A stretch of 64,000 bases of DNA from JAWKOK01 sp963848115 (GCA_963848115.1 CAWKCP010000041.1:62001-126000), one strand, 5' to 3'; positions 18,109 to 27,407 are shown, counted from the stretch's first letter. The notes: generated from the letters alone by a model not told the origin. Numbers and translations are program-made.

Positions 18109-19063
18109 ACTAGTCTTTCTGGGCACGTCAGCGTCTGCCCCATCGGTGCGACGGGGGCTCTCGTCGGCCATCGTGATGATCAACGAACATCGTTTCATGA
18201 TCGACTGTGGCGAGGGCACGCAGCGTCAGCTTCTGCGCAGCGGCCTCGGCTTTCGCCGTCTCGATAAAATTCTGCTCACCCATGGTCATCTGGACCACAT
18301 CCTGGGCCTCGGCGGGTTGGCCAGCACATTGGGTCGCTGGGAGACGCTGGAGGAACTAAACATCTATGGCGGCGCACCAGCGGTTGCACGTGTGGGAGCA
18401 CTGATGGCGGTCGTCTTCGGCCAGGATCGTCTGCCTAGTTCGGGCGTGGCGCTCAACTTGCTGGAACCGGGGCTGCTTTTTGAGGATAAACATTTTACTC
18501 TCTCGGCTTTCCCTGTTCGCCACCGAGGCGACGGCTGTTTCGGCTTCACCTTTGAGGAGAAGACACGCCGTCCCTTCAATCCTCAGAAGGCCGAGGACCT
18601 GGGTGTGCCCAACGGCCCGGTCCGTCGCGACCTTGCCATGGGTCAGGCTGTGACGTTGGCGGACGGACGGGTGATTCAGCCTGATGAAGTTCTTGGCGAG
18701 CCGCAGCGGGGTGCTAAGCTCTGCTTCGTGGGCGATGTTAGCCACACTGGTCCGTTGCACACGATCGTGGCCGATGCCGACGTATTGGCCATTGAGGCCA
18801 CCTACGTCGATGCCGACAAGGATCTGGCCAGGAATCACGGCCATCTCACCGCCCTGGCCGCGGCCCGCCTGGCCCGGAAGTCCGGCGTCAAGCAGCTACT
18901 GCTTCACCATGTCAGCCGCCGCTATCACCCCAGAGACGTCTTGGCCGAAGCCCAGTCCATTTTTCCCAACACGGTCGTGGTCGATGACTTCGACCACTTT
19001 CGCATCACCAAAGACAAGCCGGTGGTTGCCGATAATCTTCGGCATGGCAAGCGTAAGAGCTAG
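18101..19063 (+). CDS. rnz: Ribonuclease Z (tRNA 3' processing endonuclease)
   Basis: A 320-aa metallo-beta-lactamase-fold nuclease of the short RNase Z/ElaC type, which removes tRNA 3' trailers. The zinc motif is LTHGHLDHILGL (~res 60-72), with VGDVSHTG and LLLHHVSRRY supplying further ligands. The N-terminus FLGTSASAPSVRRG matches the family, supporting the TTG start at 18101 inside the end of the DinB-like gene. GAGGTG lies just upstream of it. The gene ends at a 60-bp perfect palindrome shared with a convergent ABC ATPase gene. Confidence 0.88.
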   Translation: MFELVFLGTSASAPSVRRGLSSAIVMINEHRFMIDCGEGTQRQLLRSGLGFRRLDKILLTHGHLDHILGLGGLASTLGRWETLEELNIYGGAPAVARVGALMAVVFGQDRLPSSGVALNLLEPGLLFEDKHFTLSAFPVRHRGDGCFGFTFEEKTRRPFNPQKAEDLGVPNGPVRRDLAMGQAVTLADGRVIQPDEVLGEPQRGAKLCFVGDVSHTGPLHTIVADADVLAIEATYVDADKDLARNHGHLTALAAARLARKSGVKQLLLHHVSRRYHPRDVLAEAQSIFPNTVVVDDFDHFRITKDKPVVADNLRHGKRKS

Positions 19064-19067
19064 TGTT

Positions 19068-19127
19068 ATCTGATGCAGTAAGCCGCGGGGCGCAGATATC
19101 TGCGCCCCGCGGCTTACTGCATCAGAT
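19068..19127. terminator. 60-bp perfect palindrome between convergent genes
   Basis: Positions 19068-19097 are the exact reverse complement of 19098-19127, with no loop; the centre is GCAGAT-ATCTGC. It lies 5 bp after the rnz stop and 20 bp before the stop of the opposing ABC ATPase. It would form a very strong hairpin in RNA from either strand and a cruciform in DNA, so a bidirectional terminator is the simplest reading. No long T-run flanks it. Confidence 0.8.
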
Positions 19128-19147
19128 TTCCTCAATATCGATCACGG

Positions 19148-19972
19148 TCATGCTTGCTGTGTGCGGTCGCTGACCAGCTTGCCGTGTTCCAGATGCAACA
19201 CGCGGTCCGCCTGACGGGCGACGTCCGGGGCGTGGGTCGCCATGAAGAGTGTCTTGCCCGCGTCGCGCGTCAGTTCGAGCAACAGCGAAAGCACCGATTC
19301 ACCGGTGTCCTCATCCAGATTTCCCGTCGGCTCATCGGCCAAAATCAGCAGCGGATCGTGGGCAAGGGCGCGTGCGATAGCTACGCGTTGCTGTTCGCCG
19401 CCGCTCAGCTTGTCGGGGTAGGTGTCGATTCTATCGGCCAGGCCAACACGGTCCAACAGATCGAGGGCGTGGGCATTGGCATCGCTCTTTCCGCCGGCCA
19501 GTTCAATGGGCAACGTCACATTTTCGAGCACTGTCAACGTCGGGATCAGATTGAAGAACTGGAAGATGATGCCGATGTTGCGCCTGCGAAAGAGAGTGCG
19601 CTGCTGATCGCTCATTGCCGCAATGGCGACCTCTCGCGTCTCTCCGGCGCCAGTTTTTCCGTTGCCGGCCTCGCGAATGAAGACCTCGCCTCCCGTCGGC
19701 TTGTCGATGCCAGAAATCAGGTTGAGGAGGGTGCTCTTGCCGCTGCCCGATTTGCCCAGAAGACAGACAAAGTCGCCCTCGTAGAACTGGCGATTCAACT
19801 CGTTGAGGACGTTGTGCCGTTTCCCCGCTTCGATATAGTCCTTGCTCAACTGCTCCAGGCGGATGATGACGGGCCTATCAGGGACTACCGCATGTGGCTC
19901 AACATCGTCCCGTGGCTCAGGCTCGTCCAAAATCGGCCCTTGCGCGGGCACAACTGTCGGTTCGGTCAACAT
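19148..19972 (-). CDS. ABC transporter ATP-binding protein (LolD/MacB-type), orphan
   Basis: A 274-aa ATPase of the LolD/MacB class. Walker A is LGKSGSGKSTLLN (~res 73), the signature LSGGEQQRVAIARA, Walker B LILADEPTGNLDED, and the switch histidine lies in MATHAPD. An extra, poorly conserved N-terminal stretch of about 35 aa precedes the domain. GGAAGG lies upstream of the ATG. No permease gene is adjacent; the nearest MacB-like permease, at 23.6 kb, has its own ATPase. Its partner and substrate are therefore unknown. Confidence 0.85.
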   Translation of the reverse strand: MLTEPTVVPAQGPILDEPEPRDDVEPHAVVPDRPVIIRLEQLSKDYIEAGKRHNVLNELNRQFYEGDFVCLLGKSGSGKSTLLNLISGIDKPTGGEVFIREAGNGKTGAGETREVAIAAMSDQQRTLFRRRNIGIIFQFFNLIPTLTVLENVTLPIELAGGKSDANAHALDLLDRVGLADRIDTYPDKLSGGEQQRVAIARALAHDPLLILADEPTGNLDEDTGESVLSLLLELTRDAGKTLFMATHAPDVARQADRVLHLEHGKLVSDRTQQA

Positions 19973-20111
19973 CGTCTACCTTCCACTCTATCGGAACATC
20001 CGCAGCGAACGATTGGGAAAATACGCACAAACCCTGATTGAGGATATCGGCAGTCCGCCAATAAGTCTGTCGGCCAAGTGACAATCATGGACGGACTCGT
20101 CTGTCCACGCA

Positions 20112-20140
20112 TTGACGAAAGCGGACGCCCTTGTTACGCT
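20112..20140 (+). promoter_or_regulatory. Promoter giving a probably leaderless methyltransferase mRNA
   Basis: TTGACG (20112-20117) and TACGCT (20135-20140) are 17 bp apart, with TGT as an extended -10. The predicted start at about 20147 coincides with the A of the ATG. No ribosome site is present. Confidence 0.5.
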
Positions 20141-20146
20141 TCTTCA

Positions 20147-20779
20147 ATGGCACAGCGAGATATTGACCATTGGGACAATCGATATCGGTCGGGTGATGGG
20201 CCGAAGGGGCGACGTGCAGACAATCGTCTAGACGCATTCTCGGACTATGTCGACACAATGGCGGCAGAGCGCTCTGCCGTCCAAAATGTGGATACGACGA
20301 ATCGACCGTGCGCACTCGATGTGGCCTGCGGTGCGGGAGGCACAGTGTTGTGGCTGGCACATCGAGGCTGGCAGGTATCGGGCGTCGATGCAAGTGCAGA
20401 GGCCCTACGGCTGGCCGCTGAGGCGATCTCTGCCGCAGGCCTGGAAGATCGATGCACGCTGATTGCGGCGGATCTGGACAGTTGGCGTCCTGAGACCTGC
20501 CGGTACGACCTCGTGACCTGTTTCTTCTTCCTGGATCGAGCGCTGATGCAGGCATTGCGTGAGTCGATCAAACCGGGTGGCCTGCTGATCATGGAGACGT
20601 TCAATCGTCACTGGTTGGTCCGGCGCCCGCAGGCCAGCCCAGCGTTTTTGCTCGAAGAGGGTGAACTGCTTGAGGTGGCGTCCGGATGGGGTTGGCAGGT
20701 TCTTCAAAGCTATTCCAGTGGTCCGGACGTGGAGCGACCGACTGATGCCATTGTGGCGCGGCGTCCCTTGACGCGGTGA
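20147..20779 (+). CDS. SAM-dependent methyltransferase
   Basis: A 210-aa class I methyltransferase. The SAM-binding motif I is ALDVACGAGGTVLWLA (~res 65), followed by the acidic VSGVDASAEAL strand and the YDLVTCFFFLDR motif. The IDHWDNRYRSGDGPKG start resembles small TehB/tellurite-resistance-like and thiol methyltransferases, but no substrate can be assigned. The ATG at 20147 is preferred because a promoter places transcription start there. Longer in-frame starts at 20078/20087 would add about 23 unconserved residues. Confidence 0.78.
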   Translation: MAQRDIDHWDNRYRSGDGPKGRRADNRLDAFSDYVDTMAAERSAVQNVDTTNRPCALDVACGAGGTVLWLAHRGWQVSGVDASAEALRLAAEAISAAGLEDRCTLIAADLDSWRPETCRYDLVTCFFFLDRALMQALRESIKPGGLLIMETFNRHWLVRRPQASPAFLLEEGELLEVASGWGWQVLQSYSSGPDVERPTDAIVARRPLTR

Positions 20780-20890
20780 GGGCTAGGGCGGAGACTGGCT
20801 TTTTTGCCGTAGAGTCACATGGATGGTGAAGCGATAGGACACAGACTCAACATAGAGGTAATCGAAGCATTTTCATGGAGAGGTTTGACA

Positions 20891-22124
20891 ATGAGAGCGG
20901 ATCTTGATCGAATAATGAGTGAGCGCAATCTAGATGGCATGCTGGTCATTGGCGATGCCAGCGGCAACAAGGTGTTGAACTATCTGACCGGCGGCGCTCA
21001 CCTGGAGCGCGCGATTGGTGGTGAAGAAGGCCGATGGCCCGATGACGTTGATCCATGGCTCGATGGAGCGGGACAACGCTGCCGGTACCGGGCTGCGATT
21101 GGTCGACCGGGACCAGATTTACAATATCTATGAACTGCTCAAGAAACACAAGGGCGATCAGCTTGCCATGCAAGTCGACTACCTGCTTCAGGTCTTCGAA
21201 CGGGAGGGGTTGGCGGGGCGTGTCGGCATTTACGGCGTTCAGGATGCAGGCGCGGCCTACACGCTATTTAATCATCTCGGGGGTCGACTAGTCGATACTG
21301 AGTTGGTGGGTGAGTACGGCACATCCCTCTTCTCGATTGCCAGGGAGACAAAGGATGACCGGGAGATTGCCGAATTGGTGGAGGCGGGCCGACTGACCTC
21401 TTTGGTCGTGAACGAGACTCGGGATTTCCTTGCCGGTCATCAAGCGCGCAAGGAGATGTTGGTCCGCGGCGATGGCGAGGTGCTGACCATCGGCGACGTC
21501 AAGTCGTTTATCCGCTCACGCATTTACGCCTACGGCATGCATGAGGATCACGGGCACATCTTCAGCCAGGGGCGAGATGCCGGCGTTCCCCACAACGCGG
21601 GTGACGTCACCATGCCCATGCGTCTAGGCCAGAGCATCATCTTCGACATTTTCCCTCAGGTGGAGAGCAACTACTTCCACGACCTAACGCGTACATGGAG
21701 TCTTGGCTACGCCACGGATGAAGTGCAGGAAGCGTGGGATCAGACCAAAGAGATCTTCGACAAGGTGATGGGTTCGCTGGCCATTGGCGTGCCGTGCCGT
21801 GATCTTCAGATCATGACGTGTGAGTATTACGAGAGCAAAGGGCACCCCACACCCATGAGCAGACCGGGCAGCCACGAGGGATATGTGCACGGTCTGGGTC
21901 ACGGCATCGGGCTAGATATTCACGAAGGGCCGAGTCTCAGCCACGCTGCCGGCAACGATACGGTCCTGCAGCCAGGCCATGTCTTCAGCGTTGAGCCTGG
22001 CATCTACTACCCGGATCGCGGCTTCGGCATGCGCATTGAGGATTCGGTCGCCTTTACCGAAACCGGCGACCTGATCAACTTGACCGACGTGTCCTATGAT
22101 CTGGTAATTCCGGTGAGAAGATAG
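20891..22124 (+). CDS. M24 metallopeptidase (Xaa-Pro aminopeptidase-like), frameshifted near 21017
   Basis: An aminopeptidase-P-like enzyme of about 410 aa. The N-terminal creatinase-type domain begins at MRADLDRIMSERNLDG (ATG 20891, GGAGAGG upstream) and breaks after LERAI at ~21016. It resumes in the +1 frame as VVKKADGPMTLIHGSMERD. One extra G in ATTGG (21017-21018) accounts for the break. The catalytic half is intact: metal ligands are visible in FDIFPQ, HDLTRTW, VHGLGHGIGLDIHEG, SVEPGIYY and RIEDSV. If the shift is real, the catalytic half might still start at the TTG at 21015. Confidence 0.83.
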
Positions 22125-22127
22125 TAC

Positions 22128-22232
22128 AGCGCAGCGGAAATTTGCCCATGGTCCGTAGGTCACGCTACCAGCGTGACAAGCCTTGCTAATCAGACTGATC
22201 CAAAGGTTCACGAAGTCGTCCGGCTGGTAGCC
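22128..22232. repeat. Palindromic element, GTAGGTC family, copy 1
   Basis: Directly after the M24 stop, GCGGAAATTTGCCCATGG and CCGTAGGTC match the sequence that follows the ppsR stop at 39.02 kb in the same orientation. The next ~75 bp (CACGCTACCAGCGTGACAAG ... GTCGTCCGGCTGGTAGCC) match the reverse complement of the 39-kb copy. Two internal stems, TCACGCT/AGCGTGA and similar, are visible. Confidence 0.65.
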
Positions 22233-22249
22233 TATAGGCATCAAGCTAA

Positions 22250-22412
22250 GCGTTATGCCTAGCGTGGCCGTCGATTTCGGCAGGGATAGAATCCCGCCGC
22301 TAACATCGAAAAGCGCCTTCAGGCGCTGGATCTCAGCCGCTGAGGCGGCTTTTCACTGTTAGCAGCCGGCTTCAGCCGTTGCTGCTTGCCGGTTCAAACC
22401 GGTGGCGGGTTC
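22250..22412. repeat. Cluster of REP-like hairpins
   Basis: Successive short hairpins are visible: GCGCCTTCAGGCGC, AGCCGCTGAGGCGGCT, CGGCTTCAGCCG and CCGGTTCAAACCGG. No gene is seen here. The same CCGGTT/AACCGG words occur near 4.22-4.28 kb. Confidence 0.5.
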
Positions 22413-22708
22413 AACATAATCCTTAGCTTGATGCGCATGGGCTGGTAGCCGTACCTACAATCCATAGGATTTCTTGCGCTGTAGTGTACCCACCCTACCG
22501 TGAGATCCCCTCTTGAAGCCGGTCCGCAACGCCATAGTGCGAGTTTCAGCGCGAATAGGGTGGGTTTTGCTTTGGGGGAGCGTCGTCAAAGTGCCGGGAA
22601 CCGTCCAGGAATCCTTGGCTTGATACCTGACTGCCGGACCGATCCCGGCACTTTCTGCCCCAAATCTGCAATGCTCCCCAACTCCCCGACTCCCCGACTC
22701 AAAGGGTC

Positions 22709-22758
22709 TTGACACCAACCGCAACCAGAGTATAATAAAAAGACCGAACAGTCTTTTT
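22709..22758 (+). promoter_or_regulatory. Promoter with overlapping TetR-type operator
   Basis: TTGACA (22709-22714), 16 bp, then TATAAT (22731-22736) form a near-consensus promoter. The palindrome AAAAAGAC-CGAACA-GTCTTTTT (22737-22758) covers the predicted start point. Its GACCGnnCnGTC centre is a common TetR-family operator form, so the downstream regulator probably represses itself and perhaps the following transporter genes. Confidence 0.7.
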
Positions 22759-22783
22759 GGTTATCCATCGTTGGTGGTTACCC

Positions 22784-23419
22784 ATGCCAAAACTCAAGCC
22801 GGAAACAGTGGCGGAACGCAAACAGGATATCCTAAATGCTGCACTGATCTGTTTTGCGCGTAGTGGTTATCACCGGACAACCATGGACGATATTGTCGCA
22901 GAGGCCGGTCTGAGCAAGGGTGGCGTCTACGTTCATTTCGATTCCAAGAAGGCGCTTTTTCAATCGTTGCTCACCTGGACAATCGAAGAGTTCGCATTCG
23001 ATTTGGATCGGATGCCGTCGCCTGACGGCACCGTCGCAGGCCAACTCAAAGCGTTGATGCGAACCGTGGTTGAATCCATTTCATCGCCGCGCTTTCAAGA
23101 GATAAGTCCGCTCATCTTGGAGATGTGGGTGCAACATCTAAACGACGCTGAGGTCAAACAATCCGCACGAGATTCGTATGCCCAGTTTCGTGCTCCTTTG
23201 GCCCACCTGATCGAGACCGGCATAAACCAGGGCAACCTGCGCCATGTGGATGCTTTGAGCATGGCAAACATTCTGATTTCCATTCCCGAGGGACTGATGG
23301 TCCAGGCGCTCGTTGACACCGATTCCGTGGATTGGCCCTCGATTTCTGCTACGCTGGACACTCTGATCGATGGCCTGTGCGTCCAAAGGGCCGAGGATTC
23401 GTTGACTGGGGATCTGTGA
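22784..23419 (+). CDS. TetR-family transcriptional regulator
   Basis: A 211-aa repressor. The N-terminal helix-turn-helix is ILNAALICFARSGYHRTTMDDIVAEAGLSKG..., ending in the family's GVYVHFDSKKALF signature (~res 15-60). The C-terminal ligand-binding half (~70-211) is divergent, as usual. The ATG at 22784 lies 26 bp after a perfect palindromic operator. It heads a run of MacB-like permease, HlyD adaptor and ATPase genes on the same strand and probably controls them. The inducing ligand is unknown. Confidence 0.88.
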   Translation: MPKLKPETVAERKQDILNAALICFARSGYHRTTMDDIVAEAGLSKGGVYVHFDSKKALFQSLLTWTIEEFAFDLDRMPSPDGTVAGQLKALMRTVVESISSPRFQEISPLILEMWVQHLNDAEVKQSARDSYAQFRAPLAHLIETGINQGNLRHVDALSMANILISIPEGLMVQALVDTDSVDWPSISATLDTLIDGLCVQRAEDSLTGDL

Positions 23420-23560
23420 CTTTGCTGCAAGAACAGGAAGTTAGCCGCAGATGGACGCACATATACGCAAGTGAAAAGCATTTCTTGCAGCTTTTCCTCT
23501 GTGATCTCTGTGCTTCCTCCGTGCCTCTGTGTTGAATAGACCCTTTTTGCAGTGGCGTCA
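23418..23560. repeat. Palindromic element, CTGCAAGAACAG family, copy A
   Basis: The left arm GACTTTGCTGCAAGAACAG and the right arm CTTTTTGCAGTGG frame an interior with CCGCAGATGGACGCAC and CCTCTGTGATCTCTGTGC words. It is clearly homologous to the element at 41.46-41.61 kb. The outer arms also match those at 57.0, 58.3 and 60.3 kb, whose interiors differ. Confidence 0.65.
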
Positions 23561-23579
23561 TCTGTAGGAAGATTGTCTC

Positions 23580-25808
23580 ATGGTTCTGAAGAATTTATTG
23601 CGTCGCGCAACACGCAGCATTCTGACCGTGCTCGGCATCGCCGTTGGCGTGGCCGCCGTGGTCGCGCTGGGCGCGATGGCCGACGGCATCGTCAAGAACT
23701 ACGGCAATGCGCTCGGCGTTTCCAACGACCTGCTGGTGACCCAGGCCAACTCCTATGATGTGGTCTTCAGCAATTTGGACGAGACCTTGGGTGATCGCAT
23801 TGAGTCCATCCCTGACGTCACCAATGTTGATCCCGGCGTCTTCGGCTGGATCGCGGTCGGAGACCTGCCCTATTTCCTGATCTACGGCTATGAGCCGGGC
23901 AGCGTAGCCATGAGCCACTACAAGGTGGTCGAGGGCAAACCGATCACAGGCCCCAAGCAAATCATCATCGGACGTCGCGCCTCGGATGCACTCAAACAGA
24001 ATGTTGACGATACGCTGCGTGTCTACGGCGTCCCCTATCGAATTGTAGGCATCTATGAGACCGGCGAGGGCATGGAAGAGTCGGGCGGCGTGGTGACCCT
24101 GGCCGACAGCCAGAGCATCGCCCAGAAGCAGCGTCAAGTCAGCCTCTTCCAGGTTGGCGTTCATCCCCGCGCCGATATTGACACGATCATTGCCCGCATC
24201 GAAAACTTGGATAGCGAACTGACCGTCAGTCGGGCCAGTGAGTACGAGACCAGCCAGCAGTGGACGGCCAGCCTGCAGGGCTTTGCCTGGGGCATTGCCG
24301 CTATCGCCATTCTGGTCGGCGGGCTGGGCATGATGAGCGCCATGGTCATGAGCGTGCTCGAACGCACGCGCGAGATCGGCACGCTGCGCGCCGTGGGCTG
24401 GAGCCGCGGGCGCGTCGTCCGTATGATCATGGGCGAGGCTGTGCTGCTCAGCCTGGTCGGCGGCGTCATCGGCGTCCTTTTCGGGGTTGTCTTGGCCTGG
24501 GGAGCAGGACAGATTCCCGGCGTCGGCGCCTTTCTGGCGGGCAGTCTTTCACCCAAGATACTCTTTCAGGGCATGTTCACCGCCCTGGTTCTGGGCCTGA
24601 TTGGCGGCATCTATCCGGCCTGGACCGCGGCCAATTTGCAGCCGGTTGAAGCGTTGCGCTATGAAGGCGGCGGCGGGTCGGAATCCAAGGGTGTGCTTTC
24701 GCGCATCGGCAACCAGAGTTTTCGCAACCTGTGGCGGCGGAAAACGCGAACGCTGATCTCGGCCACGGGCATTGGCATCGGCGTGGGGACATTGGTCATG
24801 TTGGGCGGCATGATCGACGGCATGATCGGCCAACTCAACGGCATGGCCGGCGGCGGCGGAGCAGGCAACATCACCGTCATGCAACGGGATGTGGCCGACA
24901 TGAGCCTGAGTAGCCTGGACGAGCGCGTCGTACGCCAGATCCAGGCCATGCCCCAGGTCAAGTCGGTCAGCCCCATTGTGCTCGGCTTTCTGAGCACGCC
25001 GGATCTGCCCATGTTCATCATCTATGGGCTCGATCCCAACAGTGATGCCATGGATCACTTCAAGCTCAATGAGGGCACCTATGTACGCCGCCCCAACGAA
25101 GTGATCCTGGGCAAGATCGCAGCCGAGACCTACAAGCTGGGCGTCGGCGACACCATGAAGCTCTACAACAACCATTACAAGATTGTGGGCATTTACGAGA
25201 CAGGATCTGCGTTTGAGGACGGCGGCGGGATTCTGGCCCTACAGGAGTCCCAGAATCTGCTGGGACGCCAGCGATCGGTGACCTTCATCTTCCTCGATGT
25301 GGAAGATCCGTCGCAGGCGCCGGCTGTTGTCGCTGCCATCGACAAGCGTTTCCCGGAGGCACGTGCCAGTTTGAGTAGTGAATTTGCCGAGAATACCAAC
25401 GACATTCAGTCGACTGAGGCCATGACCAACGCCATTCGCCTTCTGGCATTGGTAGTCGGCGGGATCGTTGTGGCCAACACCATGATCATGTCCATCTATG
25501 AGCGCACACGGGAGATCGGCACGTTGCGGGCCGTCGGCTGGCGACAGCACCGAATCCTCAATCAGATCATCCAGGAGAGTGTCTATCTCTGCCTCTTTGC
25601 CGGTATTTTGGGTTCGATCTTCGGCGTGGTCGTGCTTTCGCTGATCGCGTTCATTCCCGGTGCAAACCAGTTTATCGCGCCCTCCTGGTCGGTCGGCACA
25701 TTCGCCGTTGCCATCGGCGTCGCCGTTGTGCTCGGCCTGCTCGGCGGCCTGTGGCCGGCATGGCGCGCCAGCCGCTTGCAGCCGGTGGAGGCGTTAAGAT
25801 ACGAATAA
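23580..25808 (+). CDS. MacB/FtsX-type ABC permease, internally duplicated
   Basis: A 742-aa membrane protein made of two tandem MacB-like units (~res 1-361 and ~370-742). Each unit has an N-terminal helix, an extracytoplasmic MacB core domain (PFLIYGYEPGS and MFIIYGLDPNS stretches), three C-terminal helices with a RTREIGTLRAVGW loop, and the same ending, LQPVEALRYE. Most MacB/FtsX permeases carry one unit and dimerise, so this one may supply both halves of a transporter in one chain. HlyD adaptor and ATPase genes follow, so export of a small molecule, peptide or lipoprotein is likely. Confidence 0.87.
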   Translation: MVLKNLLRRATRSILTVLGIAVGVAAVVALGAMADGIVKNYGNALGVSNDLLVTQANSYDVVFSNLDETLGDRIESIPDVTNVDPGVFGWIAVGDLPYFLIYGYEPGSVAMSHYKVVEGKPITGPKQIIIGRRASDALKQNVDDTLRVYGVPYRIVGIYETGEGMEESGGVVTLADSQSIAQKQRQVSLFQVGVHPRADIDTIIARIENLDSELTVSRASEYETSQQWTASLQGFAWGIAAIAILVGGLGMMSAMVMSVLERTREIGTLRAVGWSRGRVVRMIMGEAVLLSLVGGVIGVLFGVVLAWGAGQIPGVGAFLAGSLSPKILFQGMFTALVLGLIGGIYPAWTAANLQPVEALRYEGGGGSESKGVLSRIGNQSFRNLWRRKTRTLISATGIGIGVGTLVMLGGMIDGMIGQLNGMAGGGGAGNITVMQRDVADMSLSSLDERVVRQIQAMPQVKSVSPIVLGFLSTPDLPMFIIYGLDPNSDAMDHFKLNEGTYVRRPNEVILGKIAAETYKLGVGDTMKLYNNHYKIVGIYETGSAFEDGGGILALQESQNLLGRQRSVTFIFLDVEDPSQAPAVVAAIDKRFPEARASLSSEFAENTNDIQSTEAMTNAIRLLALVVGGIVVANTMIMSIYERTREIGTLRAVGWRQHRILNQIIQESVYLCLFAGILGSIFGVVVLSLIAFIPGANQFIAPSWSVGTFAVAIGVAVVLGLLGGLWPAWRASRLQPVEALRYE

Positions 25809-25814
25809 GAGAAT

Positions 25815-25970
25815 GCTGCGCGAAGAGGATTCCTGCGTAATTGCGTACCGCGTAAGGTCTCGTTGACATGGGATTTACGACATTAGCACCGTCTCCGCGG
25901 GAACCGATTTTTGTTACGAAGCAGCACTCACTGCAGAAGGAATTACGCAGTACGCAACCAGCCATCAATA
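25815..25970. repeat. Intergenic imperfect palindrome, GCGTAATTGCGTACCG family
   Basis: GCGTAATTGCGTACCGCG at the left is mirrored by GAATTACGCAGTACGC at the right, around ~85 nt with no coding signal. It is related in wording to the element at 12.72-12.89 kb. It lies between permease and adaptor genes. Confidence 0.5.
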
Positions 25971-25998
25971 ATTCACAAATAGATCGAGTCGACCAATC

Positions 25999-27318
25999 AT
26001 GAAAAAATGGATCATTGCAATTGTCGGTTTGGCGGTTGTCGGGGCAGTGGCCTGGTGGGGCTATGGTCAGTATACGGCCGAGCAGGAGGCCGAGCTTGTC
26101 GCGGCCCAGGATGCCGAGGCGATCGATGAACTCGAAAATGTGATCTGGGCATCGGGTAAGCTGGAGCCGTTGACCTGGGCCGAGCTCAAGCCGGTCAATC
26201 AGGGACAGGTGACGGCCATCCTTGTGGACGAAGGTGACTGGGTGCAGGCGGGCGATGTGCTGATTGAACTGGACACCGGCATTCTCCAGAGTCAGGTCGA
26301 GGTCGCTGAGGCCACGCTGGCCGAGGCAAACGCCGCTTTGGACAAGCTGCTGGTCGGCGCCACAGACGCCGAGATCGCGGCTGCCGATGCGGCTGTCGCC
26401 TCGGCCCAGGCAGGCATTGCCCAGGCTGCTGGCCAGATGCTGGAGACGCAGGCCTCCATCGACACTGCCGATGCCCAGGTCGAGAGCGCCAAACGCCAGT
26501 ACAGCGAGTTGGCCAGCCATCCCACCGACGCCGAACGTCAGGTTGCCAGGGCCGAGGTTGCGGTGGCAGACGCCGGCATCAAGCAGGCGCAGGCGGCTTT
26601 CAATCTGGTCAGAGGCGATCCGCAGATCGGCGCCTTGCCTCAATCCCGGGCGCTCAACGAAGCAACGGCGGCTGCCGAGGTCGCCCGTGCCGGTCTGGCA
26701 TTGACAGAACAGGGCGCAACGCCGCAACAACTTGGCGTGGCCGCCAGCGCCATCACGGTGGCAGAGGCCCAGGTCAGTGCTGCCGAGAGCCGCGGACCGG
26801 GCGCAGAGGCCAACGTCCAGGCCGCTATCGCCATGCGAGACAGCGCGCAGGCCGCGCTGGACAAGCTGCTGCAAGGGGCGTCGGCTGAGGATATCGCCAT
26901 GGCGGAGGCCCACGTGGCTGCGGCCGAGGCGTCGTTGCACAGCGCTCAAGCAGCGCTGCGCCAGTCACAGATCGTCGCTCCCTTCGACGGTCAGGTCGGC
27001 GAGATCAATGTCCGCCCAGGCGAGCTGACCTCGGCCGAGACCACGGCGCTGCTTTTCGGCGATCCAAGCCAGATGGAAGTGCGCACGACCGATCTGCGTG
27101 AGACTGACGTGGTCAATGTCGACATCGGCATGCCGGTCGAGGTCACTTTTGATGCCTTGCCCGATATCATCTTTGACGGAACCATCACTCAGATCGCCCC
27201 GGTGAGCAACACGGACAAGGGCAGTACCAACTACACCATCCGCATCCAGGTCGACGATCTCGATGAGCGACTGCGGTGGGGGATGACGGCGTTTGTCAAT
27301 ATCCAGATCGATCGATGA
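25999..27318 (+). CDS. HlyD/MacA-like membrane-fusion adaptor
   Basis: A 439-aa efflux adaptor anchored by one N-terminal helix (KWIIAIVGLAVVGAVAWWG). A biotinyl-lipoyl half-motif VNQGQVTAILVDEGDWVQAGDVLIEL (~res 68-93) precedes a long alanine-rich coiled coil (~95-320), in which two related blocks contain ALDKLLVGATDAEI and ALDKLLQGASAEDI. The second lipoyl half APFDGQVGEINVRPGE and a beta-barrel domain complete the MacA/HlyD plan. Lying between permease and ATPase genes, it should bridge the transporter to the outside. No outer-membrane channel gene is present, as expected for a monoderm-like Chloroflexota envelope. Confidence 0.87.
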   Translation: MKKWIIAIVGLAVVGAVAWWGYGQYTAEQEAELVAAQDAEAIDELENVIWASGKLEPLTWAELKPVNQGQVTAILVDEGDWVQAGDVLIELDTGILQSQVEVAEATLAEANAALDKLLVGATDAEIAAADAAVASAQAGIAQAAGQMLETQASIDTADAQVESAKRQYSELASHPTDAERQVARAEVAVADAGIKQAQAAFNLVRGDPQIGALPQSRALNEATAAAEVARAGLALTEQGATPQQLGVAASAITVAEAQVSAAESRGPGAEANVQAAIAMRDSAQAALDKLLQGASAEDIAMAEAHVAAAEASLHSAQAALRQSQIVAPFDGQVGEINVRPGELTSAETTALLFGDPSQMEVRTTDLRETDVVNVDIGMPVEVTFDALPDIIFDGTITQIAPVSNTDKGSTNYTIRIQVDDLDERLRWGMTAFVNIQIDR

Positions 27319-27336
27319 TGTGACGGGGCAAGATTT

Positions 27337-27407
27337 GCCACAGATAGCTACAGACAAATAGCTGATTTTCACAGGTATTCTTTTCTACATCTGTGTCCAT
27401 CTGTGGC
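27337..27407. repeat. Short palindrome of CCACAGAT / ATCTGTGG words
   Basis: GCCACAGATAGCTACAGAC at the left is mirrored by GTGTCCATCTGTGGC at the right. The same words fill the interior of the elements at 23.4 and 41.5 kb. The GTG at 27403, which would extend the ATPase gene, lies inside this repeat and is not used. Confidence 0.55.

Noticed and set aside
22250..22412. CRISPR array suggested by repeated short palindromes
   Set aside because: The hairpins differ in sequence and spacing; there are no identical direct repeats with unique spacers and no cas genes.
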